A stretch of DNA of 64,000 nucleotides, taken from Aegilops tauschii subsp. strangulata. Its lineage: Eukaryota > Streptophyta > Magnoliopsida > Poales > Poaceae. The stretch covers positions 142,864,885 through 142,928,884 of the forward strand of contig NC_053038.3 in NCBI RefSeq assembly GCF_002575655.3, in the 5' to 3' direction. The translations under genes and the position numbers were made by a program. The notes beneath the pieces were generated by a model. It was not told the DNA's origin and did not search any database. It saw nothing but the letters and a program-made list of their open reading frames with translations. Shown here piece by piece: positions 50,201 to 59,694 of the stretch. Position 1 is the stretch's first letter. The number at the start of each line of letters is the position of its first letter.

Positions 50201-51212
50201 ACAGACTTATGGAGAAGCCTGTGTTTACAAGAAAGTGAGTGAGAGCTCTGTAGCATTTCTCATATTATATGTGGATGACATACTATTGATGGGAAATGAT
50301 ATAGAATTCTTGGAAAGTATAAAGGCCTATTTGAATAAGTGTTTTTCAATGAAGGACCTTGGAGAAGCTGCTTATATATTAGGCATCAAGATCTATAGAG
50401 ATAGATCAAGACGCCTCATTGGTCTTTCACAAAGTACATACCTTGACAAGATATTGAAGAAGTTCAATATGGATCAGTCCAAGAAGGGGTTCTTGCCTGT
50501 ATTGCAAGGTGTGCAATTGAGCACGGCTCAATGCCCGACCACGGCAGAAGATATAGAAGAGATGAGTGTCATCCCCTATGCCTCGGCCATAGGGTCTATT
50601 ATGTATGCCATGCTGTGTACCAGACCTGATGTAAACCTTGCCATAAGTTTGGTAGGAAGGTACCAAAGTAATCCGGGCAAGGAACACTGGACAGCGGTCA
50701 AGAATATCCTGAAGTACCTGAAGAGGACTAAGGATATGTTTCTCGTTTATGGAGGTGACGAAGAGCTCGTCGTAAAGGGTTACGTCGACGCTAGCTTCGA
50801 CACAGATCTGGATGACTCGAAGTCACAGACCGGATACGTGTATATTTTGAATGGAGGAGCAGTAAGCTGGTGCAGTTGCAAGCAAAGCGTCGTGGCAGGA
50901 TCTACATGTGAAGCGGAGTACATGGCAGCCTCGGAGGCAGCACAGGAAGCAGTCTGGATGAAGGAGTTCATTACCGACCTAGGGGTGATTCCCAATGCGT
51001 CGGACCCGATGACTCTCTTCTGTGACAACACTGGAGCTATTGCCCTTGCGAAGGAGCCCAGGTTTCACAGGAAGACCAGGCATATCAAGCGTCGCTTCAA
51101 CTCCATTCGTGAAAGTGTTCAAAATGGAGACATAGATATTTGTAAAGTACACACGGACCTGAATGTAGCAGATCCGTTGACTAAACCTCTCCCTAGGACA
51201 AAACATGATTAA
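47271..51212 (+). CDS. copia gag-pol polyprotein (1313 aa), intact
   Basis: Encodes, in one frame, the capsid protein and enzymes for reverse transcription and integration of the element. The order is the copia one. Gag-like N-terminus (about 1-230). CX2CX4HX4C zinc knuckle at C252, C255, H260 and C265. Aspartic protease motif DTGA at 302-305. Integrase zinc site H440, H445, C471 and C474. Integrase catalytic triad D501, D564 and E600, with 35 residues between the last two. Reverse transcriptase with YVDD at 1000-1003. RNase H with a conserved D1252. The frame ends about 70 bp before the 3' LTR. The start ATG follows the leader directly and begins MAHVVLNFNAF. There are no stops or frameshifts, and every catalytic residue I checked is present. 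Activity is plausible but not shown. Confidence 0.97.
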   Translation: MAHVVLNFNAFLEKTKLKDDGSNYTDWVRNLRLILIVAKKDYVLEAPLGEAPIPENQDVMNAWQQRADDYSLVKCGMLYSLEPGLQKRFEKQGAYEMFEELKLVFQDHARVERYEVSDKFFSCKMQENSSVSEHILRMSGLHNRLSQLGVNLPDDAVIDRILQSLPPSYKSFVMNYNMQGMEKTNPEVYSMLKSAEGEIRKEHQVLMVNKSTKFRKGKGKKNFKKDGKGVAAPGKPVTGKKSKNGPKPETECFYCKGSGHWKRNCPKYLADKKKAGNTQGICDIQVIDVYLTSTRSSSWVFDTGAVAHICNSKQELRNKRRLAKDEVTMRVGNGSKVDVIAVGTLPLHLPTGLVLNLNNCYLVPALSMNIVSGSRLIRDGYSFKSENNGCSIYLRDMFYGHAPLVNGLFLMNLKRDVTHVHSVNTKRCKVDNDSPTYLWHCRLGHIGVKRMKKLHADGLLESLDYESFDTCEPCLMGKMTKTPFSGTMERATNLLEIIHTDVCGPMSVEARGGYRYVLTLTDDLSRYGYVYLMKHKSETFEKFKEFQSEVENQRDRKIKFLRSDRGGEYLSHEFGTHLRKCGIVSQLTPPGTPQRNGVSERRNRTLLDMVRSMMSLTDLPLSFWGYALETAAFTLNRAPSKSVETTPYEIWFGKKPKLSFLKVWGCDAYVKKLQPEKLEPKSEKCVFIGYPKETIGYSFYLRSEGKIFVAKNGSFLEKEFLSKELSGRKVELDEVIVTPSEPESSAARENVPVVPTPTGEEVNDDDHETSDQVTELRRSTRTRSAPEWYGNPVLEIMLLDNGEPSNYEEAMAGPDSDKWLEAMKSEIESMYENKVWTLTDLPDERRAIENKWIFKKKTDADGNVTIYKARLVAKGYRQVQGVDYDETFSPVAKLKSVRIMLAIAAYYDYEIWQMDVKTAFLNGFLKEELYMMQPEGFVDPKNANKVCKLQRSIYGLVQASRSWNIRFDEMIKAFGFTQTYGEACVYKKVSESSVAFLILYVDDILLMGNDIEFLESIKAYLNKCFSMKDLGEAAYILGIKIYRDRSRRLIGLSQSTYLDKILKKFNMDQSKKGFLPVLQGVQLSTAQCPTTAEDIEEMSVIPYASAIGSIMYAMLCTRPDVNLAISLVGRYQSNPGKEHWTAVKNILKYLKRTKDMFLVYGGDEELVVKGYVDASFDTDLDDSKSQTGYVYILNGGAVSWCSCKQSVVAGSTCEAEYMAASEAAQEAVWMKEFITDLGVIPNASDPMTLFCDNTGAIALAKEPRFHRKTRHIKRRFNSIRESVQNGDIDICKVHTDLNVADPLTKPLPRTKHD

Positions 51213-51267
51213 CACCAGGAAGCAATGGGTGTTCGATTCATCACAATGTAACTAGATTATTGACTCT

Positions 51268-51283
51268 AGTGCAAGTGGGAGAC
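51268..51283 (+). other. polypurine tract of Angela-type copia
   Basis: AGTGCAAGTGGGAGAC directly before the 3' LTR. It is the plus-strand priming site. Confidence 0.85.
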
Positions 51284-52999
51284 TGTTGGAAATATGCCCT
51301 AGAGGCAATAATAAATGGTTATTATTATATTTCTTTGTTCATGGTAATTGTCTATTATTCATGCTATAATTGTATTGTCCGGAAATCGTAATACATGTGC
51401 GAATACATAGACCACAAAGTGTCCCTAGTAAGCCTCTAGTTGACTAGCTCGTTGATCAACAGATAGTCATGGTTTCCTGACTACGGACATTGGATGTCAT
51501 TGATAACGGGATCACATCATTAGGAGAATGATGTGATGGACAAGACCCAATCCTAAGCATAGCATAAAAGATCGTGTAGTTTCGTTTGCTAGAGCTTTTC
51601 CAATGTCAAGTATCTTTTCCTTAGACCATGAGATCGTGCAACTCCCGGATACCGTAGGAGTGCTTTGGGTGTGCCAAACGTCACAACGTAACTGGGTGAC
51701 TATAAAGGTGCACTACGGGTATCTCCGAAAGTGTCTGTTGGGTTGGCACGGATCGAGACTGGGATTTGTCACTCCGTGTGACGAAGAGGTATCTCTGGGC
51801 CCACTCGGTAATGCATCATCATAATGAGCTCAATGTGACTAAGGCGTTAGTCACGGGATCATGCATTGCGGTACGAGTAAAGAGACTTGCCGGTAACGAG
51901 ATTGAACAAGGTATTGGGATACCGACGATCGAATCTCGGGCAAGTAACATACCGATTGACAAAGGGAATTGCATACGGATTGATTGAATCCTCGACACCG
52001 TGGTTCATCTGATGAGATCATCATGGAACATGTGGGAGCCAACATGGGTATCCAGATCCCGCTATTGGTTATTGACCAGAGAGGCGTCTCGGTCATGTCT
52101 GCATGTCTCCCGAACCCGTAGGGTCTACACACTTAAGGTTCGGTGACGCTAGGGTTGTAGAGATATATGTATGCGGAAACCCGAAAGTTGTTCGGAGTCC
52201 CGGATGAGATCCCGGACGTCACGAGAGGTTCCGGAATGGTCCGGAGGTGAAGAATTATATATAGGAAGTCCAGTTTCGGCCACCGGGAAAGTTTCGGGGG
52301 TTACCGGTATTGTACCGGGACCACCGGAAGGGTCCCGGGGGTCCACCGGGTGGGGCCACCTATCCCGGAGGGCCCCGTGGGCTGAAAGTGGAAGGGAACC
52401 AGCCCTTAGTGGGCTGGGGCGCCCCCCTTGGGCCTCCCCCCATGCGCCTAGGGTTGGGAACCCTAGGGGGAGTTCCCCCTTGCCTTGGGGGGCAAGGCAA
52501 CCCCTTCCCCCCCTTGTGGCCGCCGCCCCCCCTTGAGATCCCATCTCTTGGGGCCGGCGCCCCCCCCCAGGGGGCCTATATAAAGGGGGGAGGGAGGGCA
52601 GCACACAACAGCCTTGGGCGCCTCCCTCCTCCCCTGCAACACCTCTCTCTCTCGCGCAGAAGCTCGGCGAAGCCCTGCCTGAGAACCGCTACATCCACCA
52701 CCACGCCGTCGTGCTGTTGGATCTCCATCAACCTCTCCTTCCCCTTGCTGGATCAAGAAGGAGGAGACGTCGCTGCACCGTACGTGTGTTGAACGCGGAG
52801 GTGCCGTCCGTTCGGCACTCGGTCATCGGTGATTTGGATCACGGCGAGTACGACTCCGTCATCCACGTTCATTGGAACGCTTCCGCTCGCGATCTACAAG
52901 GGTATGTAGATGCACTCCCTTTCCCTCGTTGCTAGTATACTCCATAGATGCATCTTGGTGAACGTAGAATTTTTTTTAATTATGCTACGATTCCCAACA
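51284..52999 (+). repeat. 3' LTR of Angela-type copia (1716 bp)
   Basis: Same ends as the 5' LTR. A C-run near 52558 is longer, and about 20 single-base differences are spread along its length. Confidence 0.95.
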
Positions 53000-53004
53000 C
53001 GAGC

Positions 53005-53336
53005 CCCCTGACGATAGGAAAAAAAGTCAGATTTCAAAAAAAAACCGAACTGGGGCCAGATCCTTCTAAAGTAGCCAAAAGGATGAAAAGGCCCAAAAAC
53101 CACCCAGAGGAAGAAGAATCCCGAACAAATCACCACCGCGGTGGGTCCCTACAGGCAGGCAGAAGCTGGAGCCTGGAGCCTTCGAGTCATACGAGGTGGC
53201 CCCCAACGAGAGGACTCGCTCATTCATTCATCTGTGGTGTCCTGCAGCGCGGGGACAGCCCGCTCCTTGGTGGGCCTACGCCACTCTCGCGCCACCGTCA
53301 CTTCAAATCAAATTGAAAAAGGCGATTATTAGTATA
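53005..53336. other. continuation of PMD/Mutator-like element end, then unassigned sequence
   Basis: The first few dozen bases complete the region interrupted by Angela (CCCCCTGACGATAGG pairs with CGTCGGGGTCCTGGCGG at 44098). Where the element ends and host DNA begins is not clear. No gene is seen. Confidence 0.4.
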
Positions 53337-53579
53337 TCTATCCCTAATAATAAAGCACGGATTGACTCCGTGGGTTCACCGTCACAATACGCTTTCTTCC
53401 TGTGAATTTACGCTTTCAGTTTGAATTTAAAACATATACACGAGATGGTACTAAAGCGTAAGAAAAAAAACGAACCATTTTTCCGTCGTTCGAGGCAGGC
53501 CGTATTATTTCGCCCGGAATTCGCAGCGACAACCTGCGTGGGCCATCTACGCTGGCAAAGACCAAAAAAAATTGTGCAG

Positions 53580-53648
53580 TACGTGTGGATTGAACTCACA
53601 TCCTCCCACTAAGGGAGTAAGACCTAGACCAATTGAGCTAGCAATTGT
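53580..53648 (-). other. tRNA-like segment with Pol III A and B boxes
   Basis: On the minus strand TAGCTCAATTGG (53640-53629) fits the A-box consensus and GTTCAATCC (53595-53587) the B-box. A CTCCC/GGGAG stem lies between them. The acceptor stem does not pair well, so I do not call a functional tRNA. A decayed tRNA gene or a SINE head fits better. Confidence 0.5.
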
Positions 53649-53987
53649 TAGTGTCTTGAAGGAGAGTTCAACTCATGATGAAATAGTCCCACCTCGACTA
53701 TTTACATCCACCCACACCAGTTAATATACGTGCAGAATTTGCACCTACCCAGAAGCTGGTTGCTGGATGATTACCACCTAGGTGGTGACTGATGAGATAA
53801 TGGATGTATGCAGATTGTCATGGAGTCTGGGAGATCAGCGGAACTGACAGGTTGAATTAATGTACATTTTGCTCTATCCTTAATACATGGCACATGACAT
53901 CTTGACAGCCTGGGGACGCATGAGTGTGAATATACCATTGAACTGCTATCCTGGAATATTCACTTTTACTAAAGTCTAAAAATACTA

Positions 53988-54045
53988 CTCCTCCCGTTCC
54001 ATAACATAAGAGCGTTTTTGACACTACACTATTTGTGGTTGTGCT
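53988..54045. mobile_element. Stowaway-type MITE fragment
   Basis: TACTACTCCTCCCGTTCC resembles the CTCCCTCCGTTCC terminus of Triticeae Stowaway MITEs, and the following ATAAGAGCGTTTTTGACACT is typical of such elements. No opposite terminus is found, so it is truncated. Confidence 0.5.
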
Positions 54046-54657
54046 ACATTATAAAGAACTAGAATTGTATTTATTTATTTTGCCTCGATTGCAAGGTTGT
54101 TGGCACATGTTTCTATAAATAGTGTGGATGCAACTTATACATGGTTCATCTTTCATGTAAATGATTTTTGACTCTCGGCATGGGGCCAAATTATGTAGAA
54201 CTTGAAAATGAACCTTTAAGTAAGTTTACAAAATTTCTGCAAAAAATACTCACCTGCTTATGGATATATACTACATATCACTAGATTATTGATAAAAAAA
54301 TACGTTGTGATGCCACCTAAACAATTTTTTTAAATGAATAGATTATGCTTGCTGCAACTATCACTTCCCTCAATTCGTTTGCTTGCTCCTGCAATTATTA
54401 TTTTAGGTTAGTTTGCTTGCTGCTATTACTTCATATTTATTGAAGTTCAAGAATGAACAAATAATTAGAAAATGAACTAACAATCAAGAGGTGGTTGTTC
54501 AGACAGATCAATTTACTTGAAATCATAACCCATGCTGATGAAATGAACCAATTTCTTATCATCAGCGAGCGTTGTCCAACGACATGGTTCTTAAGCTGGC
54601 AGATTCATAGGAAGCTGTGTTTTTTCTTCCATTGCAACGCACGGGCATTTGTGCTAG

Positions 54658-55079
54658 TATTAGATAGAAGAAGAAGAAAAAAACAAGCTAATGAAATCGT
54701 TCCGTGTTCCTCTTCCTGCTCCAACAAACAGAAGAGGAAAACAGGAGGAGTTCGTTGGCCGCACGTGGCGCCACTGAGAGACGGCCCATAAAAATCCCCA
54801 AACAAACTTCCTGGATCCCCTGCCTGTTTCCTCGCGCCGTCGCTTTCCACGGATCTTTCTTTCTCTCCTCCACCTGCCTTGGCCGCGAAGGCGCCACCTT
54901 TCCCCAGACCCGCCGGCCGACCTCTGCCTCTGCGCCGCTCGTCTCGTCTCCTCTCCTCTTTTGTCTTGTCGTGTAACACAAGGCAGGCTCCTGCTCTCGC
55001 TGTGGACTTCCAAGGCAGGCGTGGGGGACTCAATTTGGTTTTCATAGATTGAGATTGATTTCGGTGCTCGGAGGGCGGG
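54658..55079 (+). promoter_or_regulatory. proximal promoter and 5' UTR of NHX
   Basis: All sequence between the Helitron end and the NHX start codon. It holds an ABRE/G-box (CACGTGGC, 54762-54769) and a TATA-like CATAAAAAT (54787-54795), followed by a CT-rich stretch typical of a plant 5' UTR. An ABRE would fit ABA/salt-responsive expression known for NHX genes. Which bases are transcribed is inferred. Confidence 0.55.
54762..54769 (+). promoter_or_regulatory. ABRE / G-box in NHX promoter
   Basis: CACGTGGC, the core bound by bZIP (ABF/AREB) factors. It lies about 25 bp upstream of the TATA-like element. Confidence 0.5.
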
Positions 55080-58000
55080 ATGATGGGGTTGGGGCTGGGC
55101 GACCCGCCGGCGGATTACGGCTCCATCATGGCGGTGGGGTTGTTCGTCGCGCTCATGTGCATCTGCATCATCGTCGGCCACCTCCTCGAGGAGAATCGCT
55201 GGATGAACGAGTCCACCACCGCGCTCTTGCTTGTCAGTACCGTCCTGTCTGCTCCTCTGTCTCTCTGTGTGTGTTTGTTGTGGTTGCTTGATTTGATCCT
55301 TGCGCGCGTGGGTCTGCAGGGGCTGGGCGCTGGCACGGTCATCCTCTTCGCGTCCAGCGGGAAAAACTCGCGCTTAATGGTCTTCAGCGAGGATTTGTTC
55401 TTCATCTATCTGCTCCCACCCATCATTTTCAATGCAGGGTATGTTCTTCTTATGCAAATTACTACAGTATGTATGCACTAGTCTTGCGCTGCTTTCTCTT
55501 GTGTATCATTCATGAGAATCCTTCTCTTGAGAGAAATTGAAATTAATGAATAGGGTCACTGATTTGCTGTGCTCCATGCTGGAGACTAACATAACTGTTC
55601 TGATTTTAGGAGTGTCCCATATTATCGATTCCTCTTTTATTGCAAAATTTGGTTTTCTAGGTTAAGATGATGGAAACTACCCAAGGTTTTCGAGTCGACG
55701 AGTCGTTCTGGGGTAGCGACTCTTGAATAGTCGACCCTGCAGTCGCGACTAATCGTTCGACTTGAAAACAGTAACTATCTTATGCATAAATCATACTCTT
55801 TAATAACTGAATGTGACTATATCTTTTAGAGTAACAAGGAAGGCTGATAGTAGTTTAGATATTAACTGCAAGTTTGGCTTAAGGAGCCTAACAGTTGCAT
55901 GGCTCACACTACTCTTTTCCCCTATCCCTGACCAGGTTCCAAGTGAAGAAGAAACAATTCTTCCGCAACTTCATGACTATTACATTGTTTGCTGTAGTTG
56001 GGACCTTGATCTCCTTCAGTATAATATCCCTTGGTAGGTTCTCTCCCTCTCAAAATTTCACTCGGCATGTTGCTTTGTTGCTCATCTGTCTCACTGGCCC
56101 AATCTATCACAGGTGCGATGGGGCTAATATCAAGGCTGAACATAGGCTCCCTTGAGCTTGGAGATTACCTCGGTCAGTTCTTTAACATGGAGTATAAAAC
56201 TTTTCCATTAACCTAAGTATAAGAATTTCCATTGCGTGTCTGCTCTTCTTGCTTTTGACTCTTTCTGCACGTTCGCTTTTTCAGCACTTGGGGCAATATT
56301 CTCGGCAACGGACTCTGTTTGCACCTTGCAGGTGTTAAGCCAAGATGAGACACCCTTCTTGTACAGTTTGGTGTTTGGTGAAGGTGTTGTTAATGATGCG
56401 ACATCAGTTGTGTTGTTCAATGCAATCCAGAACTTTGATCTTGGAAATTTCAGTAGCCTCAAATTCTTACAGTTCATTGGAAATTTCCTCTATCTATTCG
56501 GCGCCAGCACCTTTCTTGGAGTAGCTGTAAGTTCTGTCCTGGTTCCACCTTTGGCTTTGTTAACTTGTCAAGTTCTGCCGTCTCACTGAATTCGTGTTGT
56601 TACTGCAGAGTGGACTTCTCAGTGCTTATGTCATCAAGAAACTGTACTTTGGCAGGTTGGTACTTGACACATTGAATTGTGTGCTTGATATGATACCTGT
56701 GTCACCAATCTCAATACAATTTCAGATTTTCTAATATGCTTTTATGATTTGTTCCTCTAATTTGGCATTTTTTCCAGGCACTCCACTGATCGTGAAGTTG
56801 CTATTATGATGCTCATGGCTTATTTATCTTACATGTTGGCTGAAGTAAGCACCCTGCACTACTAACTTCACATAGATACTACACAATCTGTCACTATCAG
56901 CTAGCTCTAATTGATATTGACTGGTTGCTTTGTGTTGCAGTTGCTTGATTTGAGTGGTATTCTCACGGTTTTCTTCTGTGGTATTGTAATGTCACACTAT
57001 ACCTGGCACAACGTAACAGAGAGTTCCAGGGTCACAACCAAGTAAGTATCTGCATTGTTTGTATCAGAAATACATGTGAATCCATCATTTGACATCTGAA
57101 CTTCGCTGATGCTTATGTCATTCTATGCACAACAGGCATGCCTTCGCCACGTTGTCATTCATCTCTGAGACGTTTCTCTTTCTCTATGTTGGCATGGATG
57201 CATTGGATATAGAGAAGTGGAAGATTGTTAGTGAAACATATAGGTATGTTCTCTATCTGCTTCTTTCCATGTGTTTAGTAACATATTTGTTGTTCACATC
57301 CAGACAGTTTTGTTTTGTAACACATTTTCTGTACTATGCAGCCCAATGAAATCTATTGCCTTGAGCTCCATTATTTTGGCATTGGTACTGGTTGCAAGAG
57401 CTGCATTTGTTTTCCCACTATCTTATCTCTCCAATTTGACCAAAGAAACTCCAGGGGAGAAGATCTCTATTAGGCAGCAAGTGAGTGTCATATTAGAAAC
57501 ATCTTATGTATGTTATGTCCTTTCAAGAATACTCCTGTTACTTACATGATGTGGGTTATTCAGGTTATTATTTGGTGGGCGGGTCTCATGAGAGGTGCCG
57601 TGTCAATTGCATTGGCCTACAATAAGGTAAAATATTGTGTCTGATCTATTCCATATGTGCTTTGGGTGCTATGCATGATCAAGTTTTCTAGTCTCAGTGT
57701 TTTATCATACTTAATAAGTACTCCCTCCATTCCATAATTCTTGTCGTGGTTTTAGTTCATTCCATAATTCTTGTCGTGGTTTTAGTTCACATTTGAACTA
57801 AAACCACGACAAGAATTATGGAACGGAGGGAGTATATGCTAATGTAACACCTCATTCTTTATTAGAATTCTGTCATTAAGAACAGATATACCAAATTTGT
57901 GACTTAAATGGGAATTCAGACCAAATTTGTGAAAACAAATCATTGTGAATATGCAATTTGCGTGCCGAACTTTGCTTATATACCTTCCACCGGTACACTT

Positions 58001-59694
58001 CAACCATCATTGGTGAACAAATTTCATGAAAAATCATAGTAGGGAGTAGCATAATTTACATACTTTTGGAAAAATTGAACGTGTCCTGCTTGACTGCATC
58101 TATCAGCCTGGAATACCCATTATAGCCTGTTTGGTTGGGGGATATTAAAGGTAGGGAATAGGAATTTAAGGGGTAGGTGACATATAATCCATTGTTTGAT
58201 TGGAGGGCAAGGGAATTGAGGTGGGATGGGGAAAGAGAGAATTAAGGAGGTCAATTCCCACGTACGTTAATTCATGTGGGAAGTTATTTTCTCTCAAATT
58301 GCCTTTACTATTCCCACCACACACCAAATGGGATTGGACAATTCAACTTCCCATGCCTAATCCCAAACTAAACTCCCACATGTAAACTCCCATTCCCTTT
58401 CCTCGTTCTAGCCAAACACGCTGTTAGTTGTTGGAGCAGGTTATAACATGCAACTTATGGAGTATTGTTTCATGAACTTAGCATGTCTGAAGCAAAAAGG
58501 TGAATTCAAGGCCGGAATATCTTCGACATTCACTCCCTACTGATGGACGTTTGTAAAATAGCACTACCTGCATAGTAGCCCTGTATCGATAACCAAAAAC
58601 CTGTTATACAAGCACAACCTACCTTCTTGTTTTGTCAGTATAGTTGACGTATTTAGTTGTGACATGTGATGGAACTTAACTATAGCTAAAGATCTGAAGA
58701 AGATATTATGTGTAGGACATCTCACAATGAGGACAGGATATCCTCACTATATTGGATTCGTTATCTTTTTTAAATAAATCACCTATCCAAAAAATCATTC
58801 TGATTTAAAAGGAGTCATCAACAAATCAAGAATGTGTTATTTCCCCCCATTTCAAAAAATTACAATAAAAAATATCCTGCCAAAAATTGAAAACATGTGG
58901 TTAAAGGAAATGATAGTAAGCATATATCTTTTTGAGTGTCACTCTTTTTTAGAAAGAAATATTAATATATCATTGTAATATGATATCTCAATTAGGGTGT
59001 GCGTGCCCGTGTAGCTGGTTTATTTGCAAATGAAACTGCTCCAGGAAAAGGCTGGATTTTTGCTTATGTATGTTCATGTTGTTTGCATTCGTGCTTTGTT
59101 TAACTAGTCATTTTATCACTCGCAGTTTGCAAAATCAGGGCACACTCAGCTCCCTAGCAATGCTATCATGATCACCAGTACAATAATTATTGTTCTTTTC
59201 AGCACAATTGTAAGTTTCCTCTTCCTCTTAAATAATGCCATACATCCTTCCATTCAGGGCAACAAAATCTCTAATATGAACAACCACATAATATGGAAGC
59301 CAACCTCCAGACAATTACTCATATTATCACATCTTTTACGTTTCATCAGGTCTTTGGGCTACTGACTAAGCCATTGATCAGACTCCTGATTCCAGCGAGG
59401 CACCTCACTAGGGAAGTGAGTGCCCTTTCTGAGCCATCCAGCCCAAAGTCCTTCCTTGAACAGCTGCCCGGGAATGGGCCTGAGACGGATCTCGAGAACG
59501 CTGTGAGCATACGCCGCCCGACGAGCCTCCGGATGCTCCTGGCGAGTCCAACACGGTCAGTCCACCACTACTGGCGCAAGTTTGACAACGCCTTCATGCG
59601 GCCGGTGTTCGGAGGTCGAGGCTTCGTCCCATTTGTCCCTGGATCTCCCACCGAAAGCAGTGTACCATTACTAGCCCATGGAAGTGAGAACTAG
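55080..59694 (+). CDS. NHX: vacuolar-type Na+(K+)/H+ antiporter, NHX family (13 exons, 541 aa)
   Basis: Exchanges cytosolic Na+ or K+ for lumenal H+ at the tonoplast, for ion storage, pH control and salt tolerance. Exons: 55080-55232, 55320-55438, 55936-56033, 56113-56172, 56285-56526, 56609-56655, 56778-56844, 56941-57041, 57136-57243, 57342-57480, 57564-57626, 59126-59209, 59350-59694. All introns are GT-AG and the phases join. Visible motifs are the amiloride-site FFIYLLPPI (78-86), the ATDS motif (151-154), the conserved N180-D181 ion-binding pair in GEGVVNDATS, and R388 in GLMRGAVSIAL. About twelve hydrophobic segments precede a hydrophilic tail ending HGSEN. Length and sequence fit class I (vacuolar) NHX proteins, which have FFIYLLPPI. 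A second ATG follows at 55083, so the protein may start at either. No stops or frameshifts, so it looks functional. Confidence 0.95.
57721..57832. mobile_element. Stowaway MITE in NHX intron 11
   Basis: CTCCCTCCATTCC at the left and GGAACGGAGGGAG at the right are inverted termini, flanked by TA on both sides (57719-57720, 57833-57834). The two arms pair over about 38 bp. The left arm's 30-bp part (ATTCCATAATTCTTG...) is duplicated in tandem (57729-57758 and 57759-57788). Confidence 0.85.
58123..58423. mobile_element. Tourist/PIF-Harbinger-like MITE in NHX intron 11 (301 bp)
   Basis: The ends TAGCCTGTTTGG and CCAAACACGCTG are inverted repeats with few mismatches. A TTA target duplication flanks them (58120-58122, 58424-58426), as in PIF/Harbinger elements. 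Non-coding. Confidence 0.65.
58996..59067 (+). other. candidate 72-nt cassette exon in NHX intron 11
   Basis: Preceded by AG (58994-58995) and followed by GTATGT. Exactly 24 codons, open in the NHX frame (GVRARVAGLF... to ...KGWIFAY), and it would insert between N398-K399 and F400. No such insert is part of the usual NHX family sequence, so it may be chance. Confidence 0.25.

Larger units (their letters stand above)
44253..52999 (+). mobile_element. full-length Angela/WIS/BARE-1-type copia retrotransposon (8747 bp)
   Basis: Two nearly identical LTRs, a primer site, a leader, one uninterrupted gag-pol frame, a polypurine tract, and a perfect 5-bp target duplication CGAGC (44248-44252 and 53000-53004). 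By hand count I find about 20 substitutions between the LTRs, mostly C/T and G/A, which is close to 1%. With a grass rate of 1.3e-8 per site per year that would be under half a million years. This element is recent and structurally complete. Confidence 0.95.
53337..54657 (+). mobile_element. non-autonomous Helitron (about 1.32 kb)
   Basis: The 5' end TCTATCCCTAATAATAAAGC follows a host A at 53336. The 3' end has a short hairpin (GCAC...GTGC, 54639-54654) and the terminal CTAG, followed by host T at 54658. These are the hallmarks of plant Helitrons: TC start, 3' hairpin, CTRR end, insertion between A and T, no target duplication. There is no Rep/helicase frame, so it depends on an autonomous partner. 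It carries a tRNA-like segment and a MITE fragment. Confidence 0.8.
57627..59125 (+). other. NHX intron 11 (1499 bp), enlarged by MITEs
   Basis: The other introns are 79-497 bp. This one holds a Stowaway and a Tourist-like MITE and a possible cassette exon at 58996-59067. Confidence 0.8.

Noticed and set aside
53580..53648. functional tRNA gene
   Set aside because: A and B boxes are present but the acceptor stem does not pair properly and it lies in a Helitron.
54605..55181. 146- and 173-codon minus-strand frames over the NHX promoter and first exon
   Set aside because: Antisense to the NHX 5' UTR and exon 1, low-complexity Arg-rich, no domain.
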